NCBI RefSeq assembly: GCF_031461075.1
Contig: NZ_JAVKPK010000073.1
Location: 1-17,663 of the forward strand
Reading direction: 5' to 3'
Source: Methanosarcina baikalica
Lineage (GTDB): Archaea > Halobacteriota > Methanosarcinia > Methanosarcinales > Methanosarcinaceae
DNA length: 17,663 nucleotides
A model generated the notes under the pieces. The model saw only the letters and a list, made by a program, of their open reading frames with translations. It had not been told where the DNA came from and did no database searches. The translations under genes were made by a program, and so were the position numbers. Positions 1-6,621 of this stretch are shown piece after piece (the first letter of the stretch is position 1; each line of letters begins with the position of its first letter).

Positions 1-1
1 A

Positions 2-277
2 AAAGCTCCGGTTGCCTGCTTCTCCGCTAAGCCGACAACCGGAAAAGCAGAAATAGTAGTCCAGTTCACCAATATGAGCACGAACAGCCCAACTTCCTGG
101 TACTGGGATTTCGGTGATGAAACTACTTTAACTGCCAAAAATCCTTCACACAAGTACACTAACGTTGGAAAACACACAGTGTCTCTGACTGTGAAGGGTG
201 ATGGGGGTAGTAACATCAAAAAAATAAGGGCTTGCTATTTCTGCCATTTAATTTTTACCCCATTTAATAATTTATAA
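2..277 (+). CDS. PKD-domain cell-surface protein, C-terminal fragment
   Basis: The reading frame is open from the window edge and shows one PKD (polycystic kidney disease) beta-sandwich domain: FSAKPTTGKAEIVVQF, then SWYWDFGDE, then HTVSLTVKGDGGSN. PKD domains are common in secreted surface proteins of Methanosarcina, where they act in adhesion or the cell envelope. Only the end of the protein is present. The normal PKD end (GSNIKK) is followed by an atypical tail, IRACYFCHLIFTPFNNL, read just after a run of seven A. With one A fewer the frame would stop at TAA straight after the lysines, so the tail may come from a small indel. A hairpin-T terminator follows about 50 bp downstream. Confidence 0.8.
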   Translation, partial: KAPVACFSAKPTTGKAEIVVQFTNMSTNSPTSWYWDFGDETTLTAKNPSHKYTNVGKHTVSLTVKGDGGSNIKKIRACYFCHLIFTPFNNL

Positions 278-326
278 TAGGAATGTGTTTCATCATTCCA
301 GAATACCCGAAAAAATTAACAAACAC

Positions 327-345
327 GCCGACAATCGGCTTTTTT
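327..345 (+). terminator. Hairpin plus T-run terminator
   Basis: GCCGA, loop CAA, TCGGC, then six T. It follows the PKD protein gene. On the opposite strand the same hairpin is followed by GTGTTTGTT and could also end the moaD transcript. Confidence 0.5.
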
Positions 346-418
346 ACCAGGTTGAATATTGAGGTTATGTTGAAATACTTTTAGTCCTGCTAATTAATGG
401 TATCTTCCTTTATCTTGA

Positions 419-697
419 TCATCCTCCTGACACCGGAGGGAAAAGTGCAATTTCATCTCCTTCTAAAAGTGTCAGCGATTCAATATCTTCTTTGTAAATT
501 CGTATGCCATTTATCATCAAAACTAAATGGCTATGCAGATCCCCATCCCTGGAGAAAAGTTGATCTTCGGATTCACCGGCTCTTTGGCGAAGTGAGTCAA
601 GAAGTTCTCTCACTGAGGTGCCTTCCGGATATTCAAGAAAACTGTCAGCCCCGAGAATATCTTTTACCTGAGCAAAGGCTCTTATTCGAATCTTCAT
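419..697 (-). CDS. moaD: MoaD/ThiS-family sulfur carrier protein
   Basis: A 92-residue ubiquitin-fold sulfur carrier. The C-terminus is PPVSGG, the diglycine tail that an E1-like enzyme adenylates and a cysteine desulfurase then converts to a thiocarboxylate. MoaD passes this sulfur to molybdopterin synthase. Other visible features are the N-terminal MKIRIRAFAQVKDILG strand and LEGDEIALFPPVSGG. The start is the ATG at 697: a GGAGGA ribosome-binding site lies just before it and overlaps an upstream in-frame ATG at 709, which is therefore unlikely to be used. It is divergent from larE, sharing a spacer that holds a TCACAATTGTGA palindrome. A likely activating partner (ThiF/MoeB-like) is encoded at 10174-10896. 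It could instead be a ThiS or a general sulfur carrier; MoaD is favoured by the PPVSGG end and the neighbouring fdhD. Confidence 0.85.
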   Translation of the reverse strand: MKIRIRAFAQVKDILGADSFLEYPEGTSVRELLDSLRQRAGESEDQLFSRDGDLHSHLVLMINGIRIYKEDIESLTLLEGDEIALFPPVSGG

Positions 698-834
698 AAT
701 TCCTCCCATAAAATATCATCTTCTGGTCTATCATAACATATTTTGTGATTATGCCTGCGTTCTCATGGTTCGTTAGCTGATTAGTATTATTTCCTGACTC
801 CCTCTCGGAATTGTTTTTGGTAGATGACTGCTTT

Positions 835-875
835 ACATTCCTATCAACGACAAAAAGTATTTTTACCAGGAATGT
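835..875. repeat. Inverted repeat in the moaD leader
   Basis: ACATTCCT at 835-842 pairs with AGGAATGT at 868-875. A second inverted pair, AAAAA-GTA-TTTTT, lies inside the loop. On the minus strand it falls early in the inferred long moaD leader. Its function is not recognised. Confidence 0.4.
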
Positions 876-887
876 CGTTTTTAGAAT

Positions 888-903
888 ATTCACAATTGTG
901 AAT
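888..903. promoter_or_regulatory. Palindromic operator, larE/moaD intergenic
   Basis: Perfect 16-bp palindrome ATTCACAATTGTGAAT. The core TCACAATTGTGA recurs at 7764-7781, 8438-8451 and 11889-11908, and imperfectly at 8257-8270. Here it lies over the predicted moaD transcription start (TATA-like box 921-914, minus strand) and just after a weak TATA-like stretch (about 877-887) for larE. One bound protein could therefore control both directions. I infer the HTH protein at 7878-8234 as the binder. Confidence 0.75.
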
Positions 904-913
904 GATATTAAAA

Positions 914-921
914 AATTTAAA
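914..921 (-). promoter_or_regulatory. TATA box for moaD
   Basis: TTTAAATT on the minus strand. The expected start about 26 bp downstream (near 891) falls on the palindrome at 888-903. This predicts a leader of roughly 195 nt before moaD. Confidence 0.5.
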
Positions 922-928
922 GTTTGTG

Positions 929-954
929 GAACTGGCAAAAGAGAACTGGCAAAA
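929..954 (+). repeat. Tandem 12-bp direct repeat upstream of larE
   Basis: GAACTGGCAAAA occurs twice, at 929-940 and 943-954, with a 14-bp period. It lies in the larE leader, or possibly upstream of another larE start. It may be an activator site or chance duplication. Confidence 0.5.
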
Positions 955-975
955 TAAAACGGTCGGTATACATCC

Positions 976-1773
976 ATGGAAACAGAAAATACACAAGATG
1001 CATTGATAAAAGAACTCCAAGGATTGGAACGCTTACTTATTTCATATTCAGGGGGCATAGACAGCACTTTACTTGCATTACTTGCACAAAAGGAACTCCG
1101 GGATAAGGTCAAATGTATACTTTTTGATGCGCCTCTTGTCCCCAGAAGAGCTGTTAATGATGCAGTAGAAATCGCACGTAAATTCGGTTTATCCTGTGAT
1201 ATACTGCCTTTTCCTATAATAGAAAATGAAGAATTTAGGAAAAATAGCCCTAATCGTTGTTACATTTGCAAAAAACAATCTTCCAGGATGCTGTGGGCTC
1301 AGGCGGAAAAGCTGGGAATCTCAAATATCGCAGATGGAATTAATGCTTCCGATCTCAATGAATACCGTCCCGGGCTTCAAGCAAGTAACGAGGAAAAGAT
1401 CCTTCATCCTTTCCTTTCCTTGGGAATTGAAAAAAAACAGATACGGCAAATAGCTCAGGACTGCGGGTTTGATTTCTGGAACAAACCGTCAGCTTCATGT
1501 CTTGCATCGCGAATTCCATATGGGGAAAAAATCACACTTGAGAAGCTGCAAATGATAGAAAATGCAGAAAATTTGCTGCATGATCTGGGTTTTTTGAATC
1601 TGCGTGTACGACTGCATGGCAATATTGCACGAATTGAATTGATATCTGGAGAATTTGAGAAGGCAGTAACCATTCGAGAGCGAATCGGCGAGCTCTTAAA
1701 AGACTGCGGCTTTTCTTATATTACTCTCGATCTTAAAGGATACAGAAGCGGTAGCATGGATGAAGTCCTATGA
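976..1773 (+). CDS. larE: LarE-type ATP-dependent sulfur transferase, three-cysteine form
   Basis: A 265-residue PP-loop ATP pyrophosphatase of the LarE/PP2-family. The N-terminal P-loop SGGIDST (25-31) binds ATP. The enzyme adenylates its substrate and inserts sulfur; in lactobacilli LarE makes the thiocarboxylates of the nickel-pincer cofactor of lactate racemase. Three cysteines are at C95 and C98 (NRCYICKK) and C175 (SASCLASRIPYG). C175 corresponds to the sacrificial cysteine of the bacterial enzyme. The three-cysteine form is known in other LarE proteins to carry a [4Fe-4S] cluster and to act catalytically. Its end overlaps the start of the cysteine desulfurase by 4 bp (ATGA), indicating translational coupling. 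No larA, larB or larC is in the window, so the substrate is uncertain; the fdhD neighbour suggests a molybdenum/tungsten cofactor. The ribosome-binding site before the ATG is weak. Confidence 0.85.
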   Translation: METENTQDALIKELQGLERLLISYSGGIDSTLLALLAQKELRDKVKCILFDAPLVPRRAVNDAVEIARKFGLSCDILPFPIIENEEFRKNSPNRCYICKKQSSRMLWAQAEKLGISNIADGINASDLNEYRPGLQASNEEKILHPFLSLGIEKKQIRQIAQDCGFDFWNKPSASCLASRIPYGEKITLEKLQMIENAENLLHDLGFLNLRVRLHGNIARIELISGEFEKAVTIRERIGELLKDCGFSYITLDLKGYRSGSMDEVL

Positions 1774-2951
1774 GAATTGAAGATTGTATGGCTGATTTCC
1801 AGATACCTCAGCACCTTCATTACATGGATAGTGCTGCAACCAGCCTTATTCCTGAGCCTGTTATAGCTTCAATGAACGAATACGATCGGCAGTACCGCGC
1901 TAATGTAGGCAGAGGGATGCACAGGCTTACAAGAGTTGCAACACAGCGGTACCAGGAAGCACATGATTCAATCAGCAGCTTCATTGGCGGGAAAGAGGGT
2001 ACAACAGTTTTTACCAGGAATACGACAGAAGCTATCAATATGGTTGCAGCCGGACTGGAGTGGCAGTCTGGGGACCGGATAGTGACAACAATTGTAGAGC
2101 ACCACTCAAATCTGCTTCCCTGGCTTCGACTGCGTCAAAAGGGAGTTGAGGTAGTTATTCTCCAGCCGGGCCCGGATGGTATTTTTGATATAGAGACATT
2201 TGATGACGCAATTACTGCCGGCACAAAGCTGGTTGCGGTCAGCCATGTTTCAAATGTACTTGGTACCGTGCAGCCTGTTCGCAAGATTGCTGCAATCTGC
2301 AAAGAGCGTGGAGCATATTTCCTGATTGACGGAGCACAGTCCGTACCCCATTTTCCTGTAAATGCTCCGGATACGGGATGTGATTTTTTATGTTTTTCTG
2401 GGCACAAGATGCTTGGGCCAACGGGTACTGGCGTGCTGTGGATGCGAGATGCGGTTATTTCCCCCTTTATAATAGGTGGAGGCACAGTTGATGATGTCAC
2501 CACTGAAGGATATACCTTAACTGACGGTTATCAGCGATTTGAAGGGGGTACACCTAATATCTCAGGAGCAATTGGTCTGGCGCAGGCAGGGAAATATCTC
2601 GAAAGCCTGGAAATGGATGCTATATATAGACATGAACAAAAACTCACTAAGCGCCTTCTCGCAGGGCTTGCTGAGATCGACAATGTCACTATTTACGGGC
2701 CGCCGGAAATAAAAAACAGGATCGGGGTTGTCTCTTTTACCATAGACAAAATTCATCCTCATGAAATAGCCTATTTGCTTGATGAAAGAGCAGCAATTCT
2801 GGTCCGTTCGGGAGACCATTGTTCTATTCCATTGATGCGACATCTTGGGCTTGAAAATGGTACTGTAAGGGCAAGCCTTTATTTATATAATACGTTAGAA
2901 GAGATCGACCTGCTTCTTAAAACAATTGAAGAAATCGCACGTACGGTGTAA
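1770..2951 (+). CDS. SufS/Csd-type cysteine desulfurase
   Basis: A 393-residue class V aminotransferase-fold PLP enzyme that takes sulfur from cysteine as an enzyme persulfide, releasing alanine. The PLP lysine is K213 in CFSGHKMLGPTG. The catalytic cysteine is C351 in VRSGDHCSIPLMRHLG, the short-loop SufS (group II) arrangement rather than the IscS one. Other motifs are MDSAATSLIP, VEHHSNLLPW and DGAQSVPH. Length is close to the usual 400. It sits between larE (4-bp overlap) and fdhD (2-bp gap), so it is probably the sulfur donor for one or both. A separate IscS-type desulfurase at 8461-9645 pairs with IscU, so the two enzymes likely serve different acceptors. Confidence 0.92.
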   Translation: MRIEDCMADFQIPQHLHYMDSAATSLIPEPVIASMNEYDRQYRANVGRGMHRLTRVATQRYQEAHDSISSFIGGKEGTTVFTRNTTEAINMVAAGLEWQSGDRIVTTIVEHHSNLLPWLRLRQKGVEVVILQPGPDGIFDIETFDDAITAGTKLVAVSHVSNVLGTVQPVRKIAAICKERGAYFLIDGAQSVPHFPVNAPDTGCDFLCFSGHKMLGPTGTGVLWMRDAVISPFIIGGGTVDDVTTEGYTLTDGYQRFEGGTPNISGAIGLAQAGKYLESLEMDAIYRHEQKLTKRLLAGLAEIDNVTIYGPPEIKNRIGVVSFTIDKIHPHEIAYLLDERAAILVRSGDHCSIPLMRHLGLENGTVRASLYLYNTLEEIDLLLKTIEEIARTV

Positions 2952-2953
2952 AA

Positions 2954-3742
2954 ATGTACAGCACGGTTCCCTGTATAAAAAGTAATAACGGGTCAATGAT
3001 CCCCTCATCACATGATGTTGTAATGGAAGTACCTCTTGCCGTCTTCGTCAACGGTCGCCACGCTCTAACTGCAATGATAAGTCCGACAATGCTTGAAGAG
3101 TTTGTAACAGGATTTTTATACACGGAGAAAATAATCAGCAAACTTGAAGATATCGAATCCTTACGCATAGAAGAGAAAGGAGAAAGAAAAAGTGCCAGTG
3201 GCCTGAGTGCAAGTGTTCTTACGAAAAACCCTTTTTCGATCATGTTTTCCAGTAAAACCGTTCTTTCCGGATGCGGTGGAGATACTTCATATGTGGATTC
3301 TGAAAGGCTTCCGAAAATCCGGTCTGACATGGTCACTGAACTTTCCGCGATAAAGAAAATAATGAAAGAAACACTGATTTCAGACCTTCACACCAGAACA
3401 GGCGGCATACATATAGTAGGACTTTTCGGACCGGATGGCAAAATCTGCGTAATAGAAGATATAGGCAGACACAACGCTCTTGACAAGGTAATAGGTTACG
3501 GATTGAAACATGGTGTGGATTTTTCCAGGACAATTGTGACCTGTTCGGGAAGACTCTCCTCCGAAATGGTAAGGAAGTGTCTGGTAGCTAATATCCCTAT
3601 TATTGCCTCCAGAGGTGCAACTACTACTCTTGCCATAAGTATGGGGAAGCAGGCAGGTCTTACTATTATTGGCTTTGTCCGAAGCCAGAAAATGAACATC
3701 TACACAGGTGTGGAAAGGGTCAAGAATCAGGAGTTTGCTTAA
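2954..3742 (+). CDS. fdhD: FdhD-type sulfurtransferase for molybdenum/tungsten cofactor
   Basis: A 262-residue FdhD family protein. In E. coli FdhD carries sulfur from IscS to the bis-MGD cofactor of formate dehydrogenase, giving the terminal sulfido ligand. Family motifs here: EVPLAVFVNGR (25-35), SGCGGD (105-110) and EDIGRHNALDKVIG (168-181). E. coli has a CxxC pair in this region; here only C107 is present. It is the last gene of larE-desulfurase-fdhD, two bases after the preceding stop, with GGTG at 2945-2948 as ribosome-binding site. No formate dehydrogenase gene is in the window. Methanosarcina-type organisms depend on formylmethanofuran dehydrogenase, which has a related Mo/W bis-pterin site, so that is a plausible target by inference. 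Confidence 0.88.
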   Translation: MYSTVPCIKSNNGSMIPSSHDVVMEVPLAVFVNGRHALTAMISPTMLEEFVTGFLYTEKIISKLEDIESLRIEEKGERKSASGLSASVLTKNPFSIMFSSKTVLSGCGGDTSYVDSERLPKIRSDMVTELSAIKKIMKETLISDLHTRTGGIHIVGLFGPDGKICVIEDIGRHNALDKVIGYGLKHGVDFSRTIVTCSGRLSSEMVRKCLVANIPIIASRGATTTLAISMGKQAGLTIIGFVRSQKMNIYTGVERVKNQEFA

Positions 3743-3760
3743 CTACAATTCTTAATTATT

Positions 3761-3800
3761 ATTTTCGACATGCATATTATCATTCTCGACAGCATATAAG
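3761..3800 (+). promoter_or_regulatory. thiM promoter with tandem operator-like repeats
   Basis: ATTTTCGACATGCATAT (3761-3777) is repeated as ATTCTCGACAGCATAT (3782-3797), with one substitution and one indel. The repeats are about 20 bp apart, so both would face the same side of the helix. The second copy runs into a TATA box (CATATAAG, 3793-3800), with a start expected near 3823 just before the GAGGA ribosome-binding site of thiM. The arrangement suggests a dimeric regulator, possibly thiamine-responsive. No TPP riboswitch was recognised. Confidence 0.55.
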
Positions 3801-3836
3801 TCACTGACAATTTAAAACGTCTATTGAGGAATATTA

Positions 3837-4622
3837 ATGAAAAACCCGCTAAAAACAATAAGGGAAACAAAACCACTCATACATCATATCACTAACTGGG
3901 TGACTATTTACGACTGTGCAAATATGACAAGGGCATTTGGTGCGCTGCCTGTAATGGCGCATGCCCCTGAGGAATGTGCTGATATGACAGGGATTTCATC
4001 TGCACTTGTGCTTAACATCGGAACCCTGACATCCGAAATTATTGATGCAATGATTATCTCAGCTACAGCTGCAAACGAAAAGAAAATTCCAGTCGTGCTT
4101 GATGCAGTCGGCGTTGGCGCTACAAAATTCAGGGATGAAATGGCTGCAAAACTTCTTGGTTCGGTTCACATTGACATAATAAAAGGCAATTACTCGGAAA
4201 TTGCAAAATTGGCAGGTGAAAGCGCTGAAACAAAGGGAGTTGAAGCAACTTCAATTAATGCTGATCCTGAGAAAATTGCAAAAGAATTCGCAAAATCAAC
4301 ATCCTCCATTGTTGTGATGACAGGAAAGGAAGACATTATAAGTGACGGAAAAAGGACATTTATTGTAAAGAACGGGCATGAGCAGATGGGATTGATTGTC
4401 GGGACCGGCTGCATGGCTGCATCGGTAATAGGTTTGTTCGCTTCAGTCAATTCCGATTACTGTGAGGCGTCCAGAGACGCTTTATGCTATTTTGGAATAG
4501 CCGGAGAACTTGCAGCTAAAAAATCGAATGGGCCGGGAAGTTTTAAGGTTAATCTGTATGACGAAGTGTTCAACCTGTCAGACGAGAAAGCAAAGAGCAT
4601 GATGAATTTCGAAGAACAGTAA
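3837..4622 (+). CDS. thiM: Hydroxyethylthiazole kinase
   Basis: A 261-residue ribokinase-like ThiM. It phosphorylates 4-methyl-5-(2-hydroxyethyl)thiazole in thiamine salvage. Motifs: PLIHHITNWVT (13-23), VLDAVGVGAT (87-96), IIKGNYSEIAKL (114-125) and the phosphate-binding/catalytic GTGCM with C192. Length matches the family. GAGGA at 3826-3830 sets the start. It has its own promoter and is separated from fdhD by 94 bp. Its product is condensed with HMP pyrophosphate by ThiE, encoded downstream at 4806-5504. Confidence 0.95.
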   Translation: MKNPLKTIRETKPLIHHITNWVTIYDCANMTRAFGALPVMAHAPEECADMTGISSALVLNIGTLTSEIIDAMIISATAANEKKIPVVLDAVGVGATKFRDEMAAKLLGSVHIDIIKGNYSEIAKLAGESAETKGVEATSINADPEKIAKEFAKSTSSIVVMTGKEDIISDGKRTFIVKNGHEQMGLIVGTGCMAASVIGLFASVNSDYCEASRDALCYFGIAGELAAKKSNGPGSFKVNLYDEVFNLSDEKAKSMMNFEEQ

Positions 4623-4644
4623 ATTCAGAAGAAAAAATGAATCG

Positions 4645-4762
4645 TAATTTCAGAGACTTTTTGTTATTTTCTGGGTTTTTGATTGATTGCAGTCAATTAC
4701 GAGTGAAAGTAATGATAAATTTTGGTGATCCCAGAAGATATTAAAAAGTCTCTAATTTCAGA
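4645..4762. repeat. Small inverted-repeat element (MITE-like) between thiM and thiE
   Basis: The terminal arms are 24 nt (4652-4675 and 4730-4753) and match as inverted repeats at 21 of 24 positions: AGAGACTTTTT...TTCTGGG against CCCAGAA...AAAAAGTCTCT. The element is about 100 bp. TAATTTCAGA occurs at both outer edges (4645-4654 and 4753-4762), resembling a target-site duplication that partly overlaps the arms. A 69-bp part (4679-4747) matches 17374-17442. No coding capacity; it ends about 10 bp before the thiE TATA box. Confidence 0.65.
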
Positions 4763-4772
4763 ATAAAATGAA

Positions 4773-4780
4773 TTTATAAG
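4773..4780 (+). promoter_or_regulatory. TATA box for thiE
   Basis: TTTATAAG. A start near 4803 is expected. Translation from the ATG at 4806 would be nearly leaderless; the in-frame ATG at 4824 would have a short leader with a GGAT ribosome-binding site. Confidence 0.45.
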
Positions 4781-4805
4781 AAGGCGTTTTTGAAAAACGT
4801 GCATA

Positions 4806-5504
4806 ATGGACGGATTTAAACATATGATCGCTAAAAATTTCAGCCGGAAAAGTTTTCTCTTAAAAGAAATTGACTTCTATCTCGTGACCGACTCCGGACT
4901 CTCGAAGAAAGGAACTTTATCCGATGTCAGGGAGGCAGTCGAGTCAGGCTGCAGGATTGTTCAGTATCGGGAAAAGAATAAAAGTACGAAAGAGATGGTT
5001 GAAGAAGCTTCCGAAATCAAGAGGATATGCAGCAGCAGGGCAATATTTCTAATAAACGACAGAATTGATGTTGCTTTAGCGGTTGATGCGGACGGAGTCC
5101 ATATCGGCCAGGACGACATGCCTGTTGAAACGGCAAGAAAGCTCCTTGGCGAGGAAAAAATAATCGGCCTTAGCGTACAGGACAGGGAGGAAGCAATCCT
5201 GGCGGAAAAAGCCGGGGCTGACTATGTGGGTCTTGGCCCTATATTCAATACTGCTACAAAAAAAGATGCTGGTGAAGGACTCGGCCCTGAAAAAATACGA
5301 GAGGTTAAAAGTGCAATAAAAATTCCTGTAGTTGCTATTGGCGGAATATACAAAGAAAATTGTGAGAGTGTTATTCAAAATGGAGCTGATAGCCTGGTTG
5401 CAATTTCAGCAATAGTATGCAGTGACGATGTAAAAAGAGAAATTAAATTTTTTATTGATATAATCCACAGAATTAAAAAATCTGATTTTGATTCCTGTAT
5501 ATAA
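4806..5504 (+). CDS. thiE: Thiamine-phosphate synthase
   Basis: A 232-residue TIM-barrel ThiE. It joins HMP pyrophosphate and thiazole phosphate to thiamine phosphate. Motifs: FYLVTDSGL (24-32), QYREKNKSTKEM (53-64), NDRIDVALAVDADGVHIGQ (84-102), LGPIFNTATKKD (143-154) and VAIGGI (176-181). The N-terminus is longer than usual for ThiE, so the second in-frame ATG at 4824 may be the real start. It is separated from thiM by the inverted-repeat element and has its own TATA box. The gene is complete with all expected substrate-binding motifs. Confidence 0.95.
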   Translation: MDGFKHMIAKNFSRKSFLLKEIDFYLVTDSGLSKKGTLSDVREAVESGCRIVQYREKNKSTKEMVEEASEIKRICSSRAIFLINDRIDVALAVDADGVHIGQDDMPVETARKLLGEEKIIGLSVQDREEAILAEKAGADYVGLGPIFNTATKKDAGEGLGPEKIREVKSAIKIPVVAIGGIYKENCESVIQNGADSLVAISAIVCSDDVKREIKFFIDIIHRIKKSDFDSCI

Positions 5505-5512
5505 CAGAGCCC

Positions 5513-5518
5513 TTTTTT
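5513..5518 (+). terminator. T-run after thiE
   Basis: Six T about 8 bp after the thiE stop. Oligo-T alone can end archaeal transcription. No strong hairpin precedes it. Confidence 0.35.
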
Positions 5519-5583
5519 AATCCGCGAAGATATGCAGGGTTAACCGGTTTGAAACCCCATATTCTTCTTGCAGATTGGCGTGT

Positions 5584-6543
5584 TCAAGGGGACTGTTTCT
5601 GGATTGTTTGTTTTTTGAATAGATCTCCTTCCCAGGGCTCGTCAAGTATATTGACAGTAACCTTTTCTATCCCGCTAACGCTCAGGACTTTTCGCCGGAC
5701 CTGGTCCTTAAGGTATTCGATCATAGGGCAGGTGCTTGTTGTCAATACCAGATTTACGTCTACGGCTGCTCCGTCCACAATTACTTCCTTGACAAGGCCC
5801 AGCTTGACAATATCTATCCCGACCTCAGGGTCAATCACTTCTTTTAGTCGGGAATAAATTTGCTCATCCTGTTTAAGCCCTGTCTTTTGAGTGGTTATTC
5901 CGGATAAGGTTGCGGATTCTTCATGTGCCTGGAACTGTTCTTCTAACTTGCTTAATCGGTCAAGCATCTGGCTTATCACAATAAGTGCAGGATCAGGTAA
6001 CTTATTATGATCGAGTTGCCCTGGAGAAACGAATGGCTGTGGCTCTGCAATCCTTGCAGGAACTCCCACTACCGTAGCTCCGGGCGGGACTGACCGGATC
6101 ACAACCGAGCCAGCGCCTACTTTAGCGCCTCTACCGATCGTAATTGGCCCGAGTACAATTGAGCCTGAGCCGAGAACCACATCATTTTCAATGGTAGGAT
6201 GGCGTTTTGTCTTCTCAAGAGCGGTTCCCCCCAGCACTACTCCCATATATATGAGGACGTCATCCCCAACTTCGGCAGTTTCTCCTATTACCACTCCAGA
6301 TCCATGATCGATAAACACTCGGTTTCCTAGCTTTGCCCCTGGATGGATTTCAATGCCTGTGAACATTCTGGAGATATGAGAGAGCAAGCGGGCCAGAAAA
6401 AAGAAATGCCTGTTCCAGAGAGAGTGGGATACTCGATGTATCCAGATAGCGTGCAGGCCCGGATAGCAGCAGAGAACTTCGAGAGTAGACCTTGCGGCCG
6501 GGTCTTTTTCAAAAACTGTCCTAATATCTTCCCTGATTCTCAT
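5584..6543 (-). CDS. cysE: Serine O-acetyltransferase fused to a MIP18/SufT-like domain
   Basis: 319 residues with two parts. Residues 1-170 are a short-form CysE: helical start, then a left-handed beta-helix of hexapeptide repeats with IDHGSGVVIGETAEVGDD (78-95) and GSGSIVLGPITIGRGAKVGAGSVV. It makes O-acetylserine for CysK. Residues 171-228 look like a helical linker. Residues 229-308 are a MIP18/DUF59/SufT-type domain with IDPEVGIDIVKLGLV (237-251) and the conserved cysteine C272 in TTSTCPM; stand-alone members assist Fe-S cluster maturation. cysE follows cysK by 78 bp on the same strand, so they are probably one operon. Stand-alone short CysE proteins are about 170-230 residues. The fusion links cysteine synthesis to Fe-S work; its function is inference. 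Confidence 0.9.
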   Translation of the reverse strand: MRIREDIRTVFEKDPAARSTLEVLCCYPGLHAIWIHRVSHSLWNRHFFFLARLLSHISRMFTGIEIHPGAKLGNRVFIDHGSGVVIGETAEVGDDVLIYMGVVLGGTALEKTKRHPTIENDVVLGSGSIVLGPITIGRGAKVGAGSVVIRSVPPGATVVGVPARIAEPQPFVSPGQLDHNKLPDPALIVISQMLDRLSKLEEQFQAHEESATLSGITTQKTGLKQDEQIYSRLKEVIDPEVGIDIVKLGLVKEVIVDGAAVDVNLVLTTSTCPMIEYLKDQVRRKVLSVSGIEKVTVNILDEPWEGDLFKKQTIQKQSP

Positions 6544-6621
6544 TTGAAATCTTCCGGTATTAACTGTTAAATAGATCAGTTAGCCACTATTATGTGAATA
6601 AGTCAAACAATCGCTGGTCGG

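Noticed and set aside
888..903. Resemblance of the palindrome to a bacterial CRP-type site
   Set aside because: The half-sites are in the opposite order (TCACA then TGTGA, with no 6-bp spacer), and the genes are archaeal with TATA promoters.
645..1112. 155-residue minus-strand frame across the moaD/larE spacer
   Set aside because: It overlaps the real starts of both moaD and larE, has low-complexity content and resembles no family.
3529..3540. CAATTGTGA inside fdhD, like a half operator
   Set aside because: It is in coding sequence, has only one good half, and no TATA box is near. Similar partial CAATTG matches occur in other coding regions (2091, 7512, 15767).
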